Assembly: GCF_963662255.1 (NCBI RefSeq)
Contig: NC_085068.1
Coordinates: 1,426,001 to 1,490,000, forward strand
Reading direction: 5' to 3'
DNA: 64,000 bases
From: Cinclus cinclus
Lineage: Eukaryota; Chordata; Aves; Passeriformes; Cinclidae
Made by a program: the position numbers and the translations under genes. Shown here one piece after another: positions 28,214-40,800 of the stretch. The first letter of the stretch is position 1; the number at the start of each line of letters is the position of its first letter. The notes beneath the pieces were generated by a model. The model saw nothing but the letters and a program-made list of their open reading frames with translations. It searched no databases and was not told the DNA's origin.

Positions 28214-31200
28214 TCAGTTGTTTCTCATGGTCTGGAAGGGAGAAGCTTTTAAGACAGGAGGACAGTACCCCAACACCCAACACTCTAAAACTCCAACACC
28301 CTGGCACCCCATCACCTGAGCACTATGGCATCCCAACACCTCAAGAGCCTGGCACACCAGTGCCCAGCACCTCAGCTACCCAGAGCCCTGGTACCCCATT
28401 GCCCTGGCACCCCAGCACTCCAATGCCCCAGCATCCCTGAGTCCTGGTACACTTACACCATGGCATCCTGGCACCCCAGTCTTCTAATACCTCAGTTCCC
28501 TGGCACCCTGATACCCCATCATTCCAAAGCTCTGGCAAACTCTTGTTCTGGCAGCCCAGCAAATCAGAGCCCTTTTTCCTCAGCTCCATGATACCCAAGC
28601 ACCCCAGTGCTGTGGCATATCTGTGCCCTGGAATTTTGGCACTCCACTGCCCTGGCACCCAGCAGCCTGGTGCCCTGGCACTCCAGCACCCCAGTAGCCT
28701 AGAGCCCTTTTATGCTGTTGTACTGCAGAGCCCTTTTATGCTGGCACTGTGGCACTTTGACACCTGGTACCCAAGCATCATGGCACCCTGACAGCCCCAT
28801 CCTCTGGTATCCCAGCATCAGAGCACCCCGACACTCTGTACCCCAACAACCTGGTACACCAATACCCTGGCACCATGGCACCCCAGCAGCCCAGCAGACT
28901 GGTTCCTTTACCCCCTGGTACCCCAGCACCCCAGAGCCCTGGTACCCCAGCACCCCAGAGCCCTGGTACCCCATTGCCCCAGCACCCAGCACCCTGATAT
29001 GGCGTCCCAATTCTCCAGCACCATGATACCCAAATTCCATGGCATCGTGACACCATGATATCCCACTTCTCTGGCACCCTTGCACCCTGACAACACAGTA
29101 TCCCATTCCCTGGCACCCTGACAGCCTGTGCCCACCTCTGCAATCCAGTCCTCGAAGGCAGACACGCGGGTGAACACAGTGGGTTTCTTGGCAGCGTTGC
29201 AGCCCAGGGCTGACACAAAGCTGGCGATGCCATGGACCTCCCAGGTCCCATCCTCAGCCTGGCAGTTCAGGGGGCCCCCGGAGTCACCCTGAGATGTGGG
29301 ATTGTGGCATGAGGCAGGGTCAGCACCACAGGGGCCTGGGATGTGCCTCCCTCCACCACAGTGCGGTACCCACATTGCATCCGGCCTTCTCGGCGCCGCC
29401 GGCACAGATCATGGTTTGGCGGATGGCCACAGCTCCCCACCAGTCGGGCTGGGTGCAGTGCTCGTAGTCCACCACGGGCAGCTCTGCCTGCTGCAGCCGA
29501 TCCGGCAGCGACCCCCCAGCTACGGGATCAGAGCACCCCGTAGTCTGCCCACCGCCCTCCATCCCTGCCCACATCCATCATCCATCCATTCATCCATCCA
29601 TCCATCCATCCATCCATCCATCCATCCATCCATCCACCCATCCATCCACCCATCCATCCATCCATCCATCATGCATGCATGCATCCATCCATCCATCCAT
29701 GCATCCATGCATGCATCCATCCATCCATCATCCATCCATCACCCATCCCTCCATCTACCTTCCTTCTCTTCATCCTACATCCATCCGTCTTCTTTCCATT
29801 AATTCCACATTCATCCACCTCTGCATCTTTCAAGACCTCCAGCCCTCCTCTCTTCCCTCCAACCCTGCATGCTTCCATTCCTCCCTTCATCTCCCCATAC
29901 ATTTCTCTACCCCTTTTCCATCCCTCCATTCCCTCATGCCTCATCTATCCCTCCAACCAGCTTCTTAAACATCTCTCCATCCATCCATCCATCCATCCAT
30001 CCATCCATCCATCCATCCATCCATCCCTCCCTCTAACTCCTCATTCATCTCCCCATATGTTCCTCTATCCCTTCACCCAACCCTCCCTTACCTCCCCATC
30101 CCACCATCCCTTCAACCATCTCCCCAACCATCCCTCCCTCCATCTCCCCATCCATCACCCATCTATCAAATCCTTTATCCATCCACTATCTCAAAACAAT
30201 TCTCATCCCTCCCTCCATCTCCCCAACCATTCCCATGCATCTCCCCATTTGTCCATCCGCCATCCCTCCCTCCATTTCCCCAGCCATTTCCACATCTATC
30301 CCTCCAACCCTTCACCATCCCTCCATACATCTCTACATCCACCTCCCCAGCCATCTATCTCCTCAGCTGTCCCTCCACCTCCCTATCCATCCCGCATCTA
30401 TCTCCCCATTTCTCCATCCCTCATCTCTCCCTCCATCTTACCATCCATTTCCCCATATATCCCTCCAAGCCTCCACCCATCTCCCCATGCATCCCTCCAT
30501 GTCCTCCTGTCCCTGCCCTCCCTCCCGGTGCCCGGACGCACTGGTGAGCCGTCCCCAGCCGCTGAGCACGCAGGGGTACCCGTTGGGCAGGATGGAGCCA
30601 GCGGGCGGCAGCCGCCCCACCTGCACCTCTGCTGAGAGCACGGCTGGGCGCTGCAGCTTCATCAGGGCGATGTCATTGCTGCACATGGGGACACGGGTCA
30701 GAGGGGAGGCTGCGGGGGGGCATGGCCTCCTCAGCTCCCCATGGACCCTGCTCACCCGCAGGCCGCGCAGAAGCTGAGCCACTTGGGGTGCACGAAGATG
30801 TCGTCGGAGTTCACAGGGATGCGCTGCTCGGGACCCTCCCCAGTGCTCATGTCATACTCACCCAACACCACCTGGTACGTGTGGGTGTTGCTACCAGCAA
30901 AGGGGGGTAAGGGTCAGCGGGTTCGGCCCTCCGTCGGCATCCCTCCCACACCCGGGACCCTTTCAAGCACCCAAACGCTCTGCCCTCCACCCCAAATCCC
31001 CTCCCTGCACCTCTCCATGGACCAAATATGCACCCAAACTCACCTCTCTGCATCCTGCACCCCACCTCCTCTGCACCCTGAATCTCTTCCTGCACACAGA
31101 TCCCCCGCCCTGAACCCTGAACCCCCTCCCTGGACCTCTCCCTGCACCCACCCTGCTCCCAGACTCACCCCCCCTGCCCTGTCAGGCCCTCTCCCTGCAC

Positions 31201-32066
31201 CCATCCTGCCCTGCACATCATCCTTGTGCCCACCTTGCACTTTTCACCCCATCCATGCATTCCTTCCATGTATGTAGCAACTTCTCTCCCTGCTCCCAGA
31301 ACCCCTTCTTGCACTCAGGACTCCCTCCCTGCATCCCACTGCATCCCTCCTGTACCCAAGACCCTCCTGTAGCCCCATGAACCCTCTCCATTCACCCATA
31401 CCTGCACTCCTGCATTCCTCTGCACTCCTCCTGCACCTCAGCACCCACCCGCACTCTCCCCATGCACTGTACCTGCACCCCTCCATGCACCCATCCCTGC
31501 ACACTGAAACCCTTCTGCACCCTTCCTACACCGTTTCCTGCACCCCACACCCACCCCTGTATCCAACACCCATCTCTACACCCTGTGTCCCTTCCATGCA
31601 TCTCTCTGCACTATTCCCTGCACCGCAGCACCTATCCCTGAAGCCCTCTTGCAGCCCCCAGCCCGGTGCCCTCACGAGATGCAGTGTGCGGCTGTCATCA
31701 CCCAGTTGGCAGCGATCAAGGTTCCCCCGCAGGTGTGGCGGAAGGTTCCATCCCGCTTGTACTGCAGCGAGATCTGGGGGAGGGAGGGGAGACACTGCTG
31801 GGGGCCACCGTCCCCCCACATGGCTGCTGCTGCCCCATCACCCTGTCCCCCTGTCCCACTGTCCCCTCACCTGCCAGGGCCAGCTGTAGGGCTCCGCATC
31901 TTGCCCATTGACCACCCGGGAATCCGGCAGCACCGCGGCGTGGACACCTGCAGTACATGGCACTGTCACCCACCGGGCACCCACCTGAGCCTGGGGACAC
32001 GGAGGGGTCAGGGGATACCTCACCGCCGGCCACCAGCAGCAGGACGAGGCTCAGTATCGCAGCCAT
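28214..32066 (-). CDS. CELA3B: CELA3B chymotrypsin-like elastase (proproteinase E), complete, 268 aa
   Basis: Secreted pancreatic serine protease zymogen of the S1 family. Eight exons (minus): 32024-32066, 31871-31947, 31676-31773, 30756-30890, 30542-30678, 29374-29519, 29136-29288, 28214-28231; phases join to 268 codons plus TGA. A signal peptide ([14 protein letters not shown]) and short propeptide precede the activation site R25|VVNG. The catalytic triad is H70 (TAAHC), D120 (GNDIAL) and S215 (GDSGGP). SWPWQVSLQY-like and VVDYEHC motifs mark the elastase-3 subfamily. The last coding exon has only 18 nt and ends TMRNN. The same gene lies next to HSPG2 in human as I recall, supporting the name. 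Introns 3, 5 and 7 are filled with minisatellites. Confidence 0.95.
28255..29130. repeat. CELA3B intron 7 CCTGGCACCCCAGCACC minisatellite
   Basis: About 870 bases of imperfect 15-22 base units (CCCTGGCACCCCAGCA, CTGGTACCCCAG). It includes two nearly identical units around 28,915-28,970. Confidence 0.9.
29575..30520. repeat. CELA3B intron 5 (CCAT)n and derived array
   Basis: Pure (CCAT)n at about 29,577-29,740 and 29,970-30,025, with a GCATGCATGC variant near 29,672. The remainder is a degenerate CCATCCCTCCATCTCCCCAT array. A 318-codon open frame here is a repeat artefact. Confidence 0.92.
30940..31660. repeat. CELA3B intron 3 CCCTGCACCC array
   Basis: Imperfect units of CCTCCCTGCACCC/CATCCTGCACC over about 700 bases between exons 3 and 4. 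Confidence 0.85.
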
Positions 32067-32100
32067 GGCTCAAGTGTGGCTGTCCCAGGCACCCGACAAC

Positions 32101-32107
32101 CTTAAAT
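32101..32107 (-). promoter_or_regulatory. CELA3B: TATA-like element of CELA3B
   Basis: ATTTAAG on the minus strand, 35 bases upstream of the ATG. Pancreatic elastase genes usually have TATA boxes and very short leaders, so this spacing is plausible. Confidence 0.4.
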
Positions 32108-32239
32108 CCCTGCTGGTATCAGGAGCACCCAAGGGCACCCCTGGGAATGGGCACCTGGTGCCCATCTGGGACTTGGTGGGAGGGGCTTAAACATTAACCT
32201 TGGCCTTGGGGAGAAATGCATTGGCACCCGGCCAGTGGG

Positions 32240-33370
32240 GACCCCACAGATCCCAAAGCCCCCTGTCCCTGCTGCCCCCTACTTCCTCTGTACCCCCTGT
32301 GCCCCTCATAGTCCCCATACCTCTCTGTGTGCCCCATAGCCCTTACAACTACCCCAGTGCCCTCCACAGCCCCCACAGTCACCTCCATGGGCCCCTACAA
32401 CCACCCTGTACCCTCATAGTCACCATAACCACCTCGTGCCCCCTATAGTCCCCATATTCCCTGTGCACCTGGTGGACCCCTCAGGCTGCTCTGGCCCCCA
32501 TATCTCCCTTGCCACCCCCTGGACTCTAGAGCCCCCAAGCCCCTATAACCACCCCTGTTCCCACATATTCCATGTCTTTGGTGTGCCCATATATCTCCTA
32601 TAGCCTTAATGGGCTCAGTGCCCCATATATCCTCCCCTCCTGGACCCCCACAACCCCTACAACCATCCCAGGTGCCCTCCATAGTCCCCATGTGGCCCCA
32701 ATGGCCCCTATAGCCCCCATGGACTATATGGCTCCATATATCACTCCTCCCAGACAGCATAGCACCTACCACTACCCCACAGCCCCCTGTGCTCCCACAC
32801 CCCCCCGATCACCTCTACTGCCCCATAGTCCCTTCAAACCAGCCTTGTGCCCCCCATATCCCCCATGTTCCCATACAGCCTCTATGGCCCCCATGTACAC
32901 CCCCTCCCAGAGCCCATAGCTCCTGTGTCCCCCGTATACCCTAAGCCCCTGGTAGCCTGCTCTGACCCCCCTGGCCCTCATATATAACCCCATCCCAGAA
33001 CCCATAGCCCTTAAAATCCCCCCCCCCCCAGACCCTATAAACCCCTGTGCCCCCATTTCCCCTCTATATCTGCTATGCTCCTTGTGTTCCCCATATACCC
33101 CCTATACTGTCCTGTGACCCAATAACTCCCACAGCCCCCCTGTGCCCCTATAGCTCCCCCATATCACTTTATGTCCCTGGTGCCCCCCACAGACCCTATA
33201 AACCTCAGTGTCCCTATAGCCCCTTGCCCCTGGTACCCCCATAGCCCTAATAGACTCCTGTGCCCGCATAGCTCTCTGTTTTAGACTCTGGTACCCCCAT
33301 AGTTCCCCCCATGTCCCTTCATAGTTCCTATAATTCCCTTGTGTCCCACAGCCCCCCAGGTGCGTCAGGA
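32240..33370. repeat. CCCCATAGCCCC/CCCCATATC minisatellite field
   Basis: About 1.1 kb of imperfect C-rich units (CCCCCATAGCCCCCATA, CCCTGTGCCCCC, TATAACCCC) between the divergent CELA3B and HSPG2 promoters. Confidence 0.85.
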
Positions 33371-33439
33371 AGTTTGGGAGCAATGGAAGACATGGAGGGT
33401 TATAACAACTCTTGGAGCACTGGGGAGTGTGGGGGCTAT

Positions 33440-34620
33440 GGGCTCTCCACGCACCCCAGAACCCTCGTAGAAGTTCCCACAGTAGTCCTCCATGCTCCTC
33501 CAGTGTCCCCATGACACTATAGAAGTTCTCAGACGTGACCGCTGTGTCCTTGTAAAAGTTCCCAGTGGTGTCCCAAGGTGTTCCTATGCACTCCCTTGTC
33601 CTTGTAAAAGTTTCCAGAGGTGAGCTCCCTGTCGCCCCCTGTCCCCATAACAGTTTTTGCAGGTGCTCCACAGTGTCCCCACACACCCCTGTGTCCTCAT
33701 AAATGTTCCTACAGGTGCTCCATGATGTCCTGCACTCCATGTCCCTGTAAAAGTTCCCAGAGATGCACTCCCATTCTCTCCCCACACTTGTGTTCCCATA
33801 AATTTCCCAGGAGTGTCCCACGGTGTCCCCATGCATCCCCGTGTCCTTGTGCAAATTCCCACAGCTGCCCCATGGTGTCCCCATGAACCTCCATGCCCCA
33901 GGAAAAGTTCCCAGGAGTGTCCCAGGGTGCCCCCATGCACCCACGTGTCCCACTATAGGTTTCCAGAGGTGACCACCCATGTACCCCCATGTCCCCACGC
34001 ACCCTCATGACCTCCTGAATGTTCCCGGGGTGTCCCCCCACGTCCCCACACACCCGTGTCCCAGTATAAGTTCTCAGAGTTTCCTCTCGTGTCCCTGCAA
34101 AAGTTCCCCGGTGTCCCGGCGCCCCCGGGTGTCCCCCTGTGTCCCCCTGGTGTCCCTGCAAGAGTTCCCAGGGGGTGTCACCCTATGTCCTCACGCACCC
34201 TACGTCCCAATAGAAATTCTCAGCGTGGATCCTTGTGTGCCCCTGCAACTTCCCCGTCTCCCTATAAACGTTCCCAGGGATGTCCACTGTGTCCCAGTGC
34301 AAGATCCCACAGATGTCCCACGGTGTCCCTGCGTCCCCCGTGTATCCCGTGTATCCCTCGTGTCCCTGCAAACGTTTCCAGGGCTCTCCCCCATATCCCC
34401 GTATGCCAGTGCAAGTTCCCAAGCGTGTCTCACGTGTGTCCGTGTCCCAATGCAAGATCCCAGCGGTGTCCCCAAGTCCCCGTGCAAGTTCCCAGGGATG
34501 TCCACGGTGTCCCTGCGCCCCCGTCTCTGCTCCCGTGCCCCTCTCGTGTGCCTGTATAAGTTCCCAGGGGTGTCCCCCAGTGCCCCTACGTCCCCGCATG
34601 TCCCTGTGTCCCAGGGTAGG
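33440..34620. repeat. ~50-bp minisatellite (GTCCCTGTAAAAGTTCCCAG)
   Basis: Roughly 20 or more tandem imperfect units. AGTTCCCAG-type cores recur near 33,472, 33,557, 33,607, 33,702, 33,750, 33,849, 33,903, 34,018, 34,101, 34,162 and onward to about 34,620, with modal spacing near 50 bases. The array ends directly at the HSPG2 CpG island. Confidence 0.9.
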
Positions 34621-34639
34621 TTTCCCAGCCGTGCCCCAC

Positions 34640-34860
34640 TGTGTCCCCCCGTGGGCGCGCGCTCCGTGGCCCGGCCCCGCCCCGCGGCGGGGGTGGGGGG
34701 GGAGGGGGGCGGGGCGGCCCCGGGGCGGCGGCGCCACCGGAGCGAGCGAGCGGAGCGGTCTCGGCGGGGCCGGAGAGGGGCCGGAGCGGCGATGGGGCGA
34801 CGAGGCCCGGCGGCGCTGGGGACTCTCCTGCTGCTGGAGACCCTCCTGGGGGTGAGTGGG
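34640..34860 (+). promoter_or_regulatory. HSPG2: CpG island, HSPG2 promoter and 5' UTR
   Basis: Very high CpG content with GGGGCGGGGC boxes and G-rich runs (34,684-34,735) immediately before the HSPG2 start codon. No TATA box is seen, as usual for this housekeeping-like promoter class. Confidence 0.75.
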
Positions 34861-37800
34861 GCCGGGGGGTGTGGGGTTGGGGTCCCCTCGCCGAACTGGG
34901 AGGTCCCGTAAAGGAGTTGGCGGCCGCGGAGTTGGGGGTCCCACGAAGGACTTGGGGACTTCTAAAGGATTTGGGGTACCTGAAGGGAGCTGGGGTTTCT
35001 ACCCGCGGACTTGGGGTCTCTTAAAGGAGTTGAGGTCACTTGTAGAAGTTGGAGTCCCCCCACGGAGCTGGAATTCCCGAAAGGGGTCAGGGTCCCGGCA
35101 GTTGGAATTCCTTGTAGGGGTTGGGCTTCCCCGTAGGAGTTGGGGTTCCCCACAGGAGTTGGGGTCCCCGGAGTGGGAATTCCATAGATAAATTGTGAGC
35201 CCCGTGTGGTTTTGGGATCCCTTAAAGCACTTGGGGCCCTTAAAGAAGTTGGGGTCCCCACGATTTTGGGATCCCCTAAAAGACTTGGGTGCCACGGAGC
35301 TGGGGTCCCCTGAAGGAGTTGGGGTCCCCTACAGGAGTTAAGACCCCCTCCCCGGAGTTGAAGTTCCTTGTAGGAGGTGGGGTCCTCCATGGAGTTTGTC
35401 TCTCTTGAATTATTTGGGGTTCCTAGTGGGAGTTGAGGTCCCCTGAAGGAGTTGGAGGAGTTATGCTGTGCCTGAAGAGAGTCGGGCCCCCCCCTCAGCG
35501 CAGGAGTTCCCAGCGTGGTGCTCTGGCCGCTCAGGGAACTGGGGTGTCCCTCCACATGTGCAGAGGGGGCACAGGGATCCCAGGGTTATCACGGAATTGG
35601 GGTCCCCCAGGACACCAAGGAGATGTGGGGGTCCCTGTTCCTTAAGGGATTGGAGTGTCCCCCCTGTACCAGGGGATCCCTGGCACCCTGCTCCTCTCCC
35701 TAAGGGACTGAAGGGTCCCCCCTTGTACCGGAGTCACGTGGGGAGCCCAGGGCCCTCACCGTGTCCCATCTGGGAATTGCCGTGCCCTCCCAAAGGAGAG
35801 GTGGGATCTCTCTCCCCGTGCCCTGTCCCGTCTGGGAATGGGGTGTGGGGGGTCCACCTGCCTGTCCTCTATGGTACTTGAGGTCCCCCAGGGACTGGGG
35901 GTGCATGGGGTCACCCACCCCTATACCCCTATGGAATTGGGGTCCCCATGACCCCCATGTGGGGGCCCCAGTCAGGGGGGTCCCTGTCACCCCACCCTGT
36001 TCCTTCAGGGAATTGGGGTCCCCGTGACCCCAAAGTGGGGATGGTTCCCGTCACCCCATAAAACACTCATGGTGTTCCAGCTCCCCCCTTGCCCCCAGCC
36101 TCTGCCGTGGGTGGGAGTCACTTATAGGGGCACTTATATTCTGCTTTTGGGGTGCCCCCTCGCCCCGTCCGCACCTCCACCCCATCCCACGCCCCAACTA
36201 AATTTAAAGGGTGATGGTGTCGCCGGTCACCCTAAAAATAACCGTCCCAAAATACCCCGAGGTGGGGCGCTGCATCTGGGGGTGCCCCTGGGGTGGTTCC
36301 GACCCTGCTAGGGAGCAGTGGGGCAGGGGGTGACACCTCTGGATATCCCGGGGGGGTGCAGGGGGGTTTGCGCCGTGGGGCTGCGCACTCCCGATTTACG
36401 GGGGAATCCCTCGGTGGGTTGCGGAGATGATGGCGAGGTGGGGGGGCAGGGGGGTGGTTTGGGGTTGGGCGGGTGCCCGGGGTGGAGAACAGAGGGGGCC
36501 TTGTGCTCGGGGCCGTGCTGGCAGCGCGGCCCCCCCGCTTTCCATGGGGCTTCCACCCACGTCCGGGGAGGCTGGTGGGGATAAAGGGGGGGGATCCCCA
36601 CTTTACAATCCCCCACCCCCCCATTCTGCTGAGGCACATGGGGGAATGTTGGGACCGAGCACCCCTGTAACGCCCCTGGCCGGGATGCTGGGCCGTGCAG
36701 CCCCCTACAAGCACGGGGGGTGCTCCCACGGAGGGCGTTGGTGTGGAGTGGGGCATGGGGGTGCCACCCCCAAGGGCTGTGAAGAGTTAATTTGGTGGGG
36801 GGGAAGGGGAGGGCGAAGCAGGAATGTGCGATAAGATCACTCTGCCCGAGGGGAAGGGCTGGGGAAGGGGAGGACACCCCACGCACACCCACCCCGCGTG
36901 CAAGCGCGCTCTTGCACACTCGTGTGCCTGGGGCATGCATGGAGGGGGGACACGGCCAAGGCCGCTTTGGGGGGCCCCGCGGTGCTGGGGAGGCTTGTGT
37001 CACATCTGGGGGAACATGGAGGCATTTGGGGACACCTAGGGGCATTTAGGGCTACCTGGGGGCATTTGGGACCGCCTGGGGGTACTCGGGGGCACTTGGG
37101 GACCTTCCGGGCCGTAGCGCACATGGCCTTTTGCCTTCGGCTCTTTCCCATCGCCAAAGATGGCCCGGCTGGGATGAGGAGGGGGAGGAGGAGGCGGGGG
37201 AGGAAGGTCAGCTCAGACGCTGGGTCCTTGCCAGGACTCCTGGGTTTCCCCTTCACCATCAAAACCCGACAGTCCCACAGAAGATCTTGTTATCCCATTA
37301 AAAAATTTACTCCCCCCAAAAATCCCGCTCAAAATCTGTCTATCCCCCCCAAAAAACCCCGTCTCCACCCCCATATCCATCTCCCCCCACAACCCATTTT
37401 CCCACAAAAAAACCCATATCCCTTTCCCCAAAACACCATTTCCCGCCCCCCAAACCCATCAACTCCCCACAACTGATCTCCATTCCCCAAAACCCATCTC
37501 TCTCCCCAAAAACCCATCACCCCCCACCAATCTCCCTCCAGAAAATCACCTCCCCCCAAAGTCTCCCTTCCGAAATCCATTTACCCCAAAAACGCCCAGA
37601 TCGCCCCCCTCGTCCAAGTCTTTTCAGGAGAAATTAGGCAATGCCAGCAGGGAGGAATGCAGGGCGGGAGGGGGAAGGGGAAACACATATTTGGGGGCCT
37701 CCTGCCTGCCCTGCTGTGGCTTTGACCCCGCAGCTGTTTCACCCCCAAATCCCGGGGGCGGCAGGGCAGGGTAGGGGGGAGAGAGCAGCTGCCTCTGCCC

Positions 37801-40800
37801 CCCCCCCCCCCCCCCCCCCCCGGGACCAGCATCCCACCAGCTGTGCTGGCAGCCCCCCAAATCCTGGGGGTGACCCCATCCCCCCAAACTGGGGGTGGCT
37901 CAGTCCTTGGGGACCCACTGGAGAGGGAAGGAGGGTTTTTTCAGGGGGAAACACCTTTTAACATGACCTTGGGGGAACAATAAGCCGGGGAGGGACTGCT
38001 ATTAATAACGCCCCCCCCCCCCTCCCCGGTTATTATTCTTGGGCTGCGTCACCTCCTCTTCCTCGCCCGGATGAATTACTGGCGGGGGGGGGGGGGGGGG
38101 GGGGGGCTCATCCAGATTTGTGGGCCACTTCAAAATTTCGGGAGCTACATCCGTATTCTAGTGGAGGAACATCCAAACCGGCGGCGGGGGACATTCAAAT
38201 TGGCGGGAGACACCCAAATAAGGGGGGGTTGAAGTGTTCCCCAAATCTGGGGTGCAGTTTGGAAGCAGGAGGGTAGCAGGGTGGTGCTTCCTCAACCTTC
38301 TCTTCCTCGCCCCCCTCCCCCCCACTTTTCCCCAGGGTGCGGGGCAGGATTTGGGCCGGGGAGTGGAAAATGTGAGCGGCGGCGAGGCCGTGGCGTCCGG
38401 CCGGGCGCGGTGCCCCGGCGGCAGCGGGGGGGACCCGGGTGTCCGGGGGGGGCCCAGGCGTCCGAGGGTGCGGGCCCGCAGCGCGGGAGAGGCTTCCGGT
38501 AACCGGAGAGGGGGATTGTCCCCTACCCTGCTCGGACGACACCGGACACCCGACAGGCAGCTGCCATTCTGCCAGCCGGGCTGGGGCTGCGGCGCCGGGG
38601 CTGAGCACCTACGGGCTCGGTGCACGAGTGGGGGACGTGGTGGCAGAGGCCCCACACACTCGTTGAGGGTGTGGGGGCTGAGAAGCCACGTGTGTGGGGA
38701 CAATGACAGGGCACCCACACGCTGAGTACACGTGTGGGGATGTGGGGGCTGAGGACCCACACGCTCAGTGCACACGTGGGGAGCAGCAGAGCCCCCCCCC
38801 CCCCCCCCCCCGCAAGCACATGCGGCCTCGTGCCTCAGTTTCCCCTTGAATGGGGGCTGGGCTGACACCCACGAGGGGCCTCCGCAGACAGATCCCTTGG
38901 GGTGTTGGGTCCTCCCATCCATGTGGCCGCGGGCCCCGTGTCCTCCCCTGTGTCCCCCCCTTTGTCGCCCCGTGTTCCCCCTGTGTCCTGTCCCCTCTAG
39001 TGCCTGCCTAATCCCCCGGCACTTGTTTGCACAGCAAAGTGCTGCTGCGACGGATTCCTGCCGGGGCCGGGGGGGAGGCACCCGCAGCGCCGCACATGCT
39101 TGTGCATGGACCTGTGGGCACCAGGGCGCACCCAGCTGGGGCACACGCGTGTGTCAGAGCACGCGTGTGGCGGTGTCAGTGTTTGTGCACAGTCAGCCAT
39201 TGGTGACTGCGGTGGCGTGTGCGCTCACACCCATCCCCACGTCAGTGCGCATGTGTGGTGCTGCAAACACGTGTGCACGGGCCGGTGTGGCAATGGCCTC
39301 GAGTTGGTGCATACACAAAGCGTGCAAATGTGTGTGCAGACACGTGTCAGTGTGCACACACCCCCGTGGCAGGCCACGCGTGTGGCACTGCGTGCACTTG
39401 TACGGGTGCAAAGGTGTGCACAGCCAGGTGTCACTGTGCATGCTTGTTCCCGTGTCCGTGCGTGCACATTGCGGTGCAAACCCACATGCACACGCGTCTC
39501 CGTGTTGACTCCTGCCTGTGGCAGCGTGCACGTGTCCCCATGTCACTGAACACACCCGTCCCCGTGTCAGTGCACATGTGGAGCAGTGTAAACACGTGTG
39601 CACACACTTCCTGTGTCGCTGCACACACGTGTGCACTCTGGGCTCCCTGGCACACGCCCCCGTGCCCGTACATGGACGTCCCGGTGTCGGTGATCCCACT
39701 GCCGGTGCTGGTCGGTGCAGGAATGCGGAGGGTGTGTGATGAGCTCACCCCGCTCCCTCTTCCCGGTGACGCCGCTGCACAGTCACGCGCCTCCACCCCA
39801 TTCCCCCCCCGGGGTGACGTGGCTGGGTACCCGCAAGGTCGTGTCCCGCGGGTGGCCCCATCCCATGGTGCCCCCATCCCCCAGGTCACCGGCAGCGCCC
39901 GCGGCTGGGTCGACGCCTTCCCTGAAGACACAGTGGCCGATCACGTCGGGGACACACAGGGACGGCGCTACTACCGGCACCTGTCAGATGACGAGGACCT
40001 GGTGGCCTCTGGAGGTGAGGGGACACCAGGGGGCACCAGGGTGTGTGGGTCCTGATGCCACCCTGGGTGCTACTTGCACAGTCCTCACTGCGGATGGCAC
40101 TGGGACCTGGTGGTAAGGTGGCACTGGGTGGGTCAGTGCCACCAGGAGTGGGAGTCACTGTAGCTGGATGTCACCGTGGGTGGGTGTGGCATGAGTGGGT
40201 GTCACCAGGTGGGGGGGTATTACCATCAGTTGGTGCCACCGGTGCCACTCACTCAACTGTGCCCATTGCAGATGGGAAATGGACCTGATGGCACTCAGCG
40301 CTAAGGTGGCATTAGGTATGTGAGTGCCACCCTGTATGCTGCTGTCCTCTTTGTGGTTGCTACTTGCACCTGGTGGCATCTGGTGATAAGGTGACACTGA
40401 GTAGGTGGATGTCACTGTGAGCAAGTGCCACTCCTGTTGCCCTCATCACAGATGCCACCAGGATTTGGTGGCAGCTGGAGACAGGGTGTCATTGAGTGGG
40501 TGAGCATCACCGTAGGTGAATGTCACCATGAGTGAGTGTCACTACCCTGGGTGCTCCCATGTTGTCCCCAGGTCAGGTGGCACCAGGACCTGGTGGAATC
40601 TGGCAGTAAAATGTCACCAGGTGGTTGCTACCATGGGTGTGTGTCACCCTGGGAGTGTGTCGCACTTAGTGCCACTACATTGTTCCCATCGTGGATGGCA
40701 CTGGGATCTGGTGGCATTTGGTGGCATATGTGGCACTGGGTGCCACCACGACTGCGTGGGTGTCACCATGGGTGGGTGTCCCCACATGTGGGGGTCCCCA

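Noticed and set aside
29679..30635. Plus-strand open frame of 318 codons in CELA3B intron 5
   Set aside because: It is built from (CCAT)n-derived sequence reading [11 protein letters not shown] peptides, lies in an intron on the opposite strand, and has no domain content.
33440..34620. Regular ~50-bp spacing as a CRISPR-like array
   Set aside because: Units are imperfect and contiguous with no repeat/unique-spacer alternation, in a vertebrate context with no cas genes; it is a minisatellite.
33102..34944. Long open frames on both strands upstream of HSPG2
   Set aside because: Repeat peptides from the ~50-bp minisatellite; no domain and no splice structure.
38158..39144. 328-codon minus-strand open frame in HSPG2 intron 1
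   Set aside because: It runs through a CpG-rich block, homopolymers and the CACACGCTCAG repeat; composition is repeat-driven and no homology is recognised.
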